Below, one piece after another: positions 5,109 to 5,190 of a DNA stretch of 5,190 nucleotides. The position numbers and the translations under genes were made by a program. Numbering within the stretch: the stretch's first letter is position 1; each line of letters starts with the position of its first letter. The notes beneath the pieces are model-generated. The model saw only the letters and a program-made list of their open reading frames with translations, ran no database searches and was not told the DNA's origin. The stretch is from an uncultured Litorilinea sp. (GTDB lineage: Bacteria > Chloroflexota > Anaerolineae > Caldilineales > Caldilineaceae), in the NCBI GenBank assembly GCA_946885925.1, contig CAMPHP010000308.1, positions 1 through 5,190 of the forward strand. Reading direction: 5' to 3'.

Positions 5109-5190
5109 ATGAACCTATACAACAAGGCAAATCGCATTCATTTTATGGGGGCGGCAGGTAGTGGCAAGACAACGCTGGCACAGAAAGCGC
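5109..5190 (+). CDS. P-loop NTPase or small-molecule/nucleic-acid kinase, N-terminal fragment cut by window end
   Basis: Only about 27 codons are visible. After MNLYNKANRIHFM comes a Walker A motif, GAAGSGKTT, preceded by a hydrophobic strand and followed by the start of the P-loop helix (LAQKA). The short N-terminus leading straight into the P-loop is typical of adenylate-kinase-like and AAA_18-type kinases, including proteins annotated as topology modulation (FlaR-like), rather than of large AAA+ machines. The family cannot be settled without the Walker B and lid regions. AGAGG at 5095-5099 sits 9 nt before ATG 5109 but only 3 nt before the in-frame ATG 5103, so I prefer 5109. An in-frame TAG at 5094-5096 excludes any earlier start. 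The start lies 52 nt after the phosphoesterase stop, with no terminator between, which suggests co-transcription. Confidence 0.8.
   Translation, partial: MNLYNKANRIHFMGAAGSGKTTLAQKA

Noticed and set aside
4838..5137. A 99-codon open frame on the minus strand over the end of the phosphoesterase gene.
   Set aside because: It overlaps a gene with intact catalytic motifs and an adjoining P-loop gene, and its translation shows no domain pattern.
1..5190. CRISPR arrays, insertion sequences or phage genes.
   Set aside because: There are no regularly spaced repeats, no transposase or integrase frame and no terminal inverted repeats around the genes.

Overview
The window is bacterial. It holds two transcription units that diverge from a 418-base intergenic region. 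Base composition is near half G+C. A large soluble multi-PAS hybrid kinase of the HDFNN type, followed by a lone receiver, is common in Chloroflexota (Chloroflexales or Ktedonobacteria-like lineages) but also in cyanobacteria and myxobacteria. Chloroflexota is therefore only a low-confidence guess; no rRNA or clade-specific marker is present.

Left unit, minus strand (4059 down to 147): a 1174-residue cytoplasmic hybrid histidine kinase (GAF, five PAS, HisKA, HATPase, receiver) is followed immediately by a 122-residue stand-alone CheY-type receiver. The receiver's Shine-Dalgarno sequence lies inside a longer open frame and points to a start six codons downstream of the longest reading. Together they form a sensor and phosphorelay cassette with two receivers and no DNA-binding or enzymatic output domain in view. 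The outer 146 bases (1-146) hold no recognisable gene, only two interleaved inverted repeats.

Intergenic region (4060-4477): it contains a possible 21-26 residue micro-ORF, a repeated GGGAGCATA motif, an extended -10 promoter (TGGTACAAT), and right at the predicted transcription start a 70-nt sequence that can fold into a compact three-way junction with a GNRA tetraloop. I could not match this fold to a known riboswitch or ncRNA family, and it is the most interesting element of the window.

Right unit, plus strand (4478 onward): a GTG-started 2H phosphoesterase of the 2'-5' RNA ligase (LigT-like) superfamily has both HxT motifs intact. After 52 bases comes the start of a P-loop NTPase or kinase cut by the window edge. 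The pair, behind a structured leader, could be an RNA-end or nucleotide-processing operon. That is inference, because the second gene is visible for only about 27 codons.
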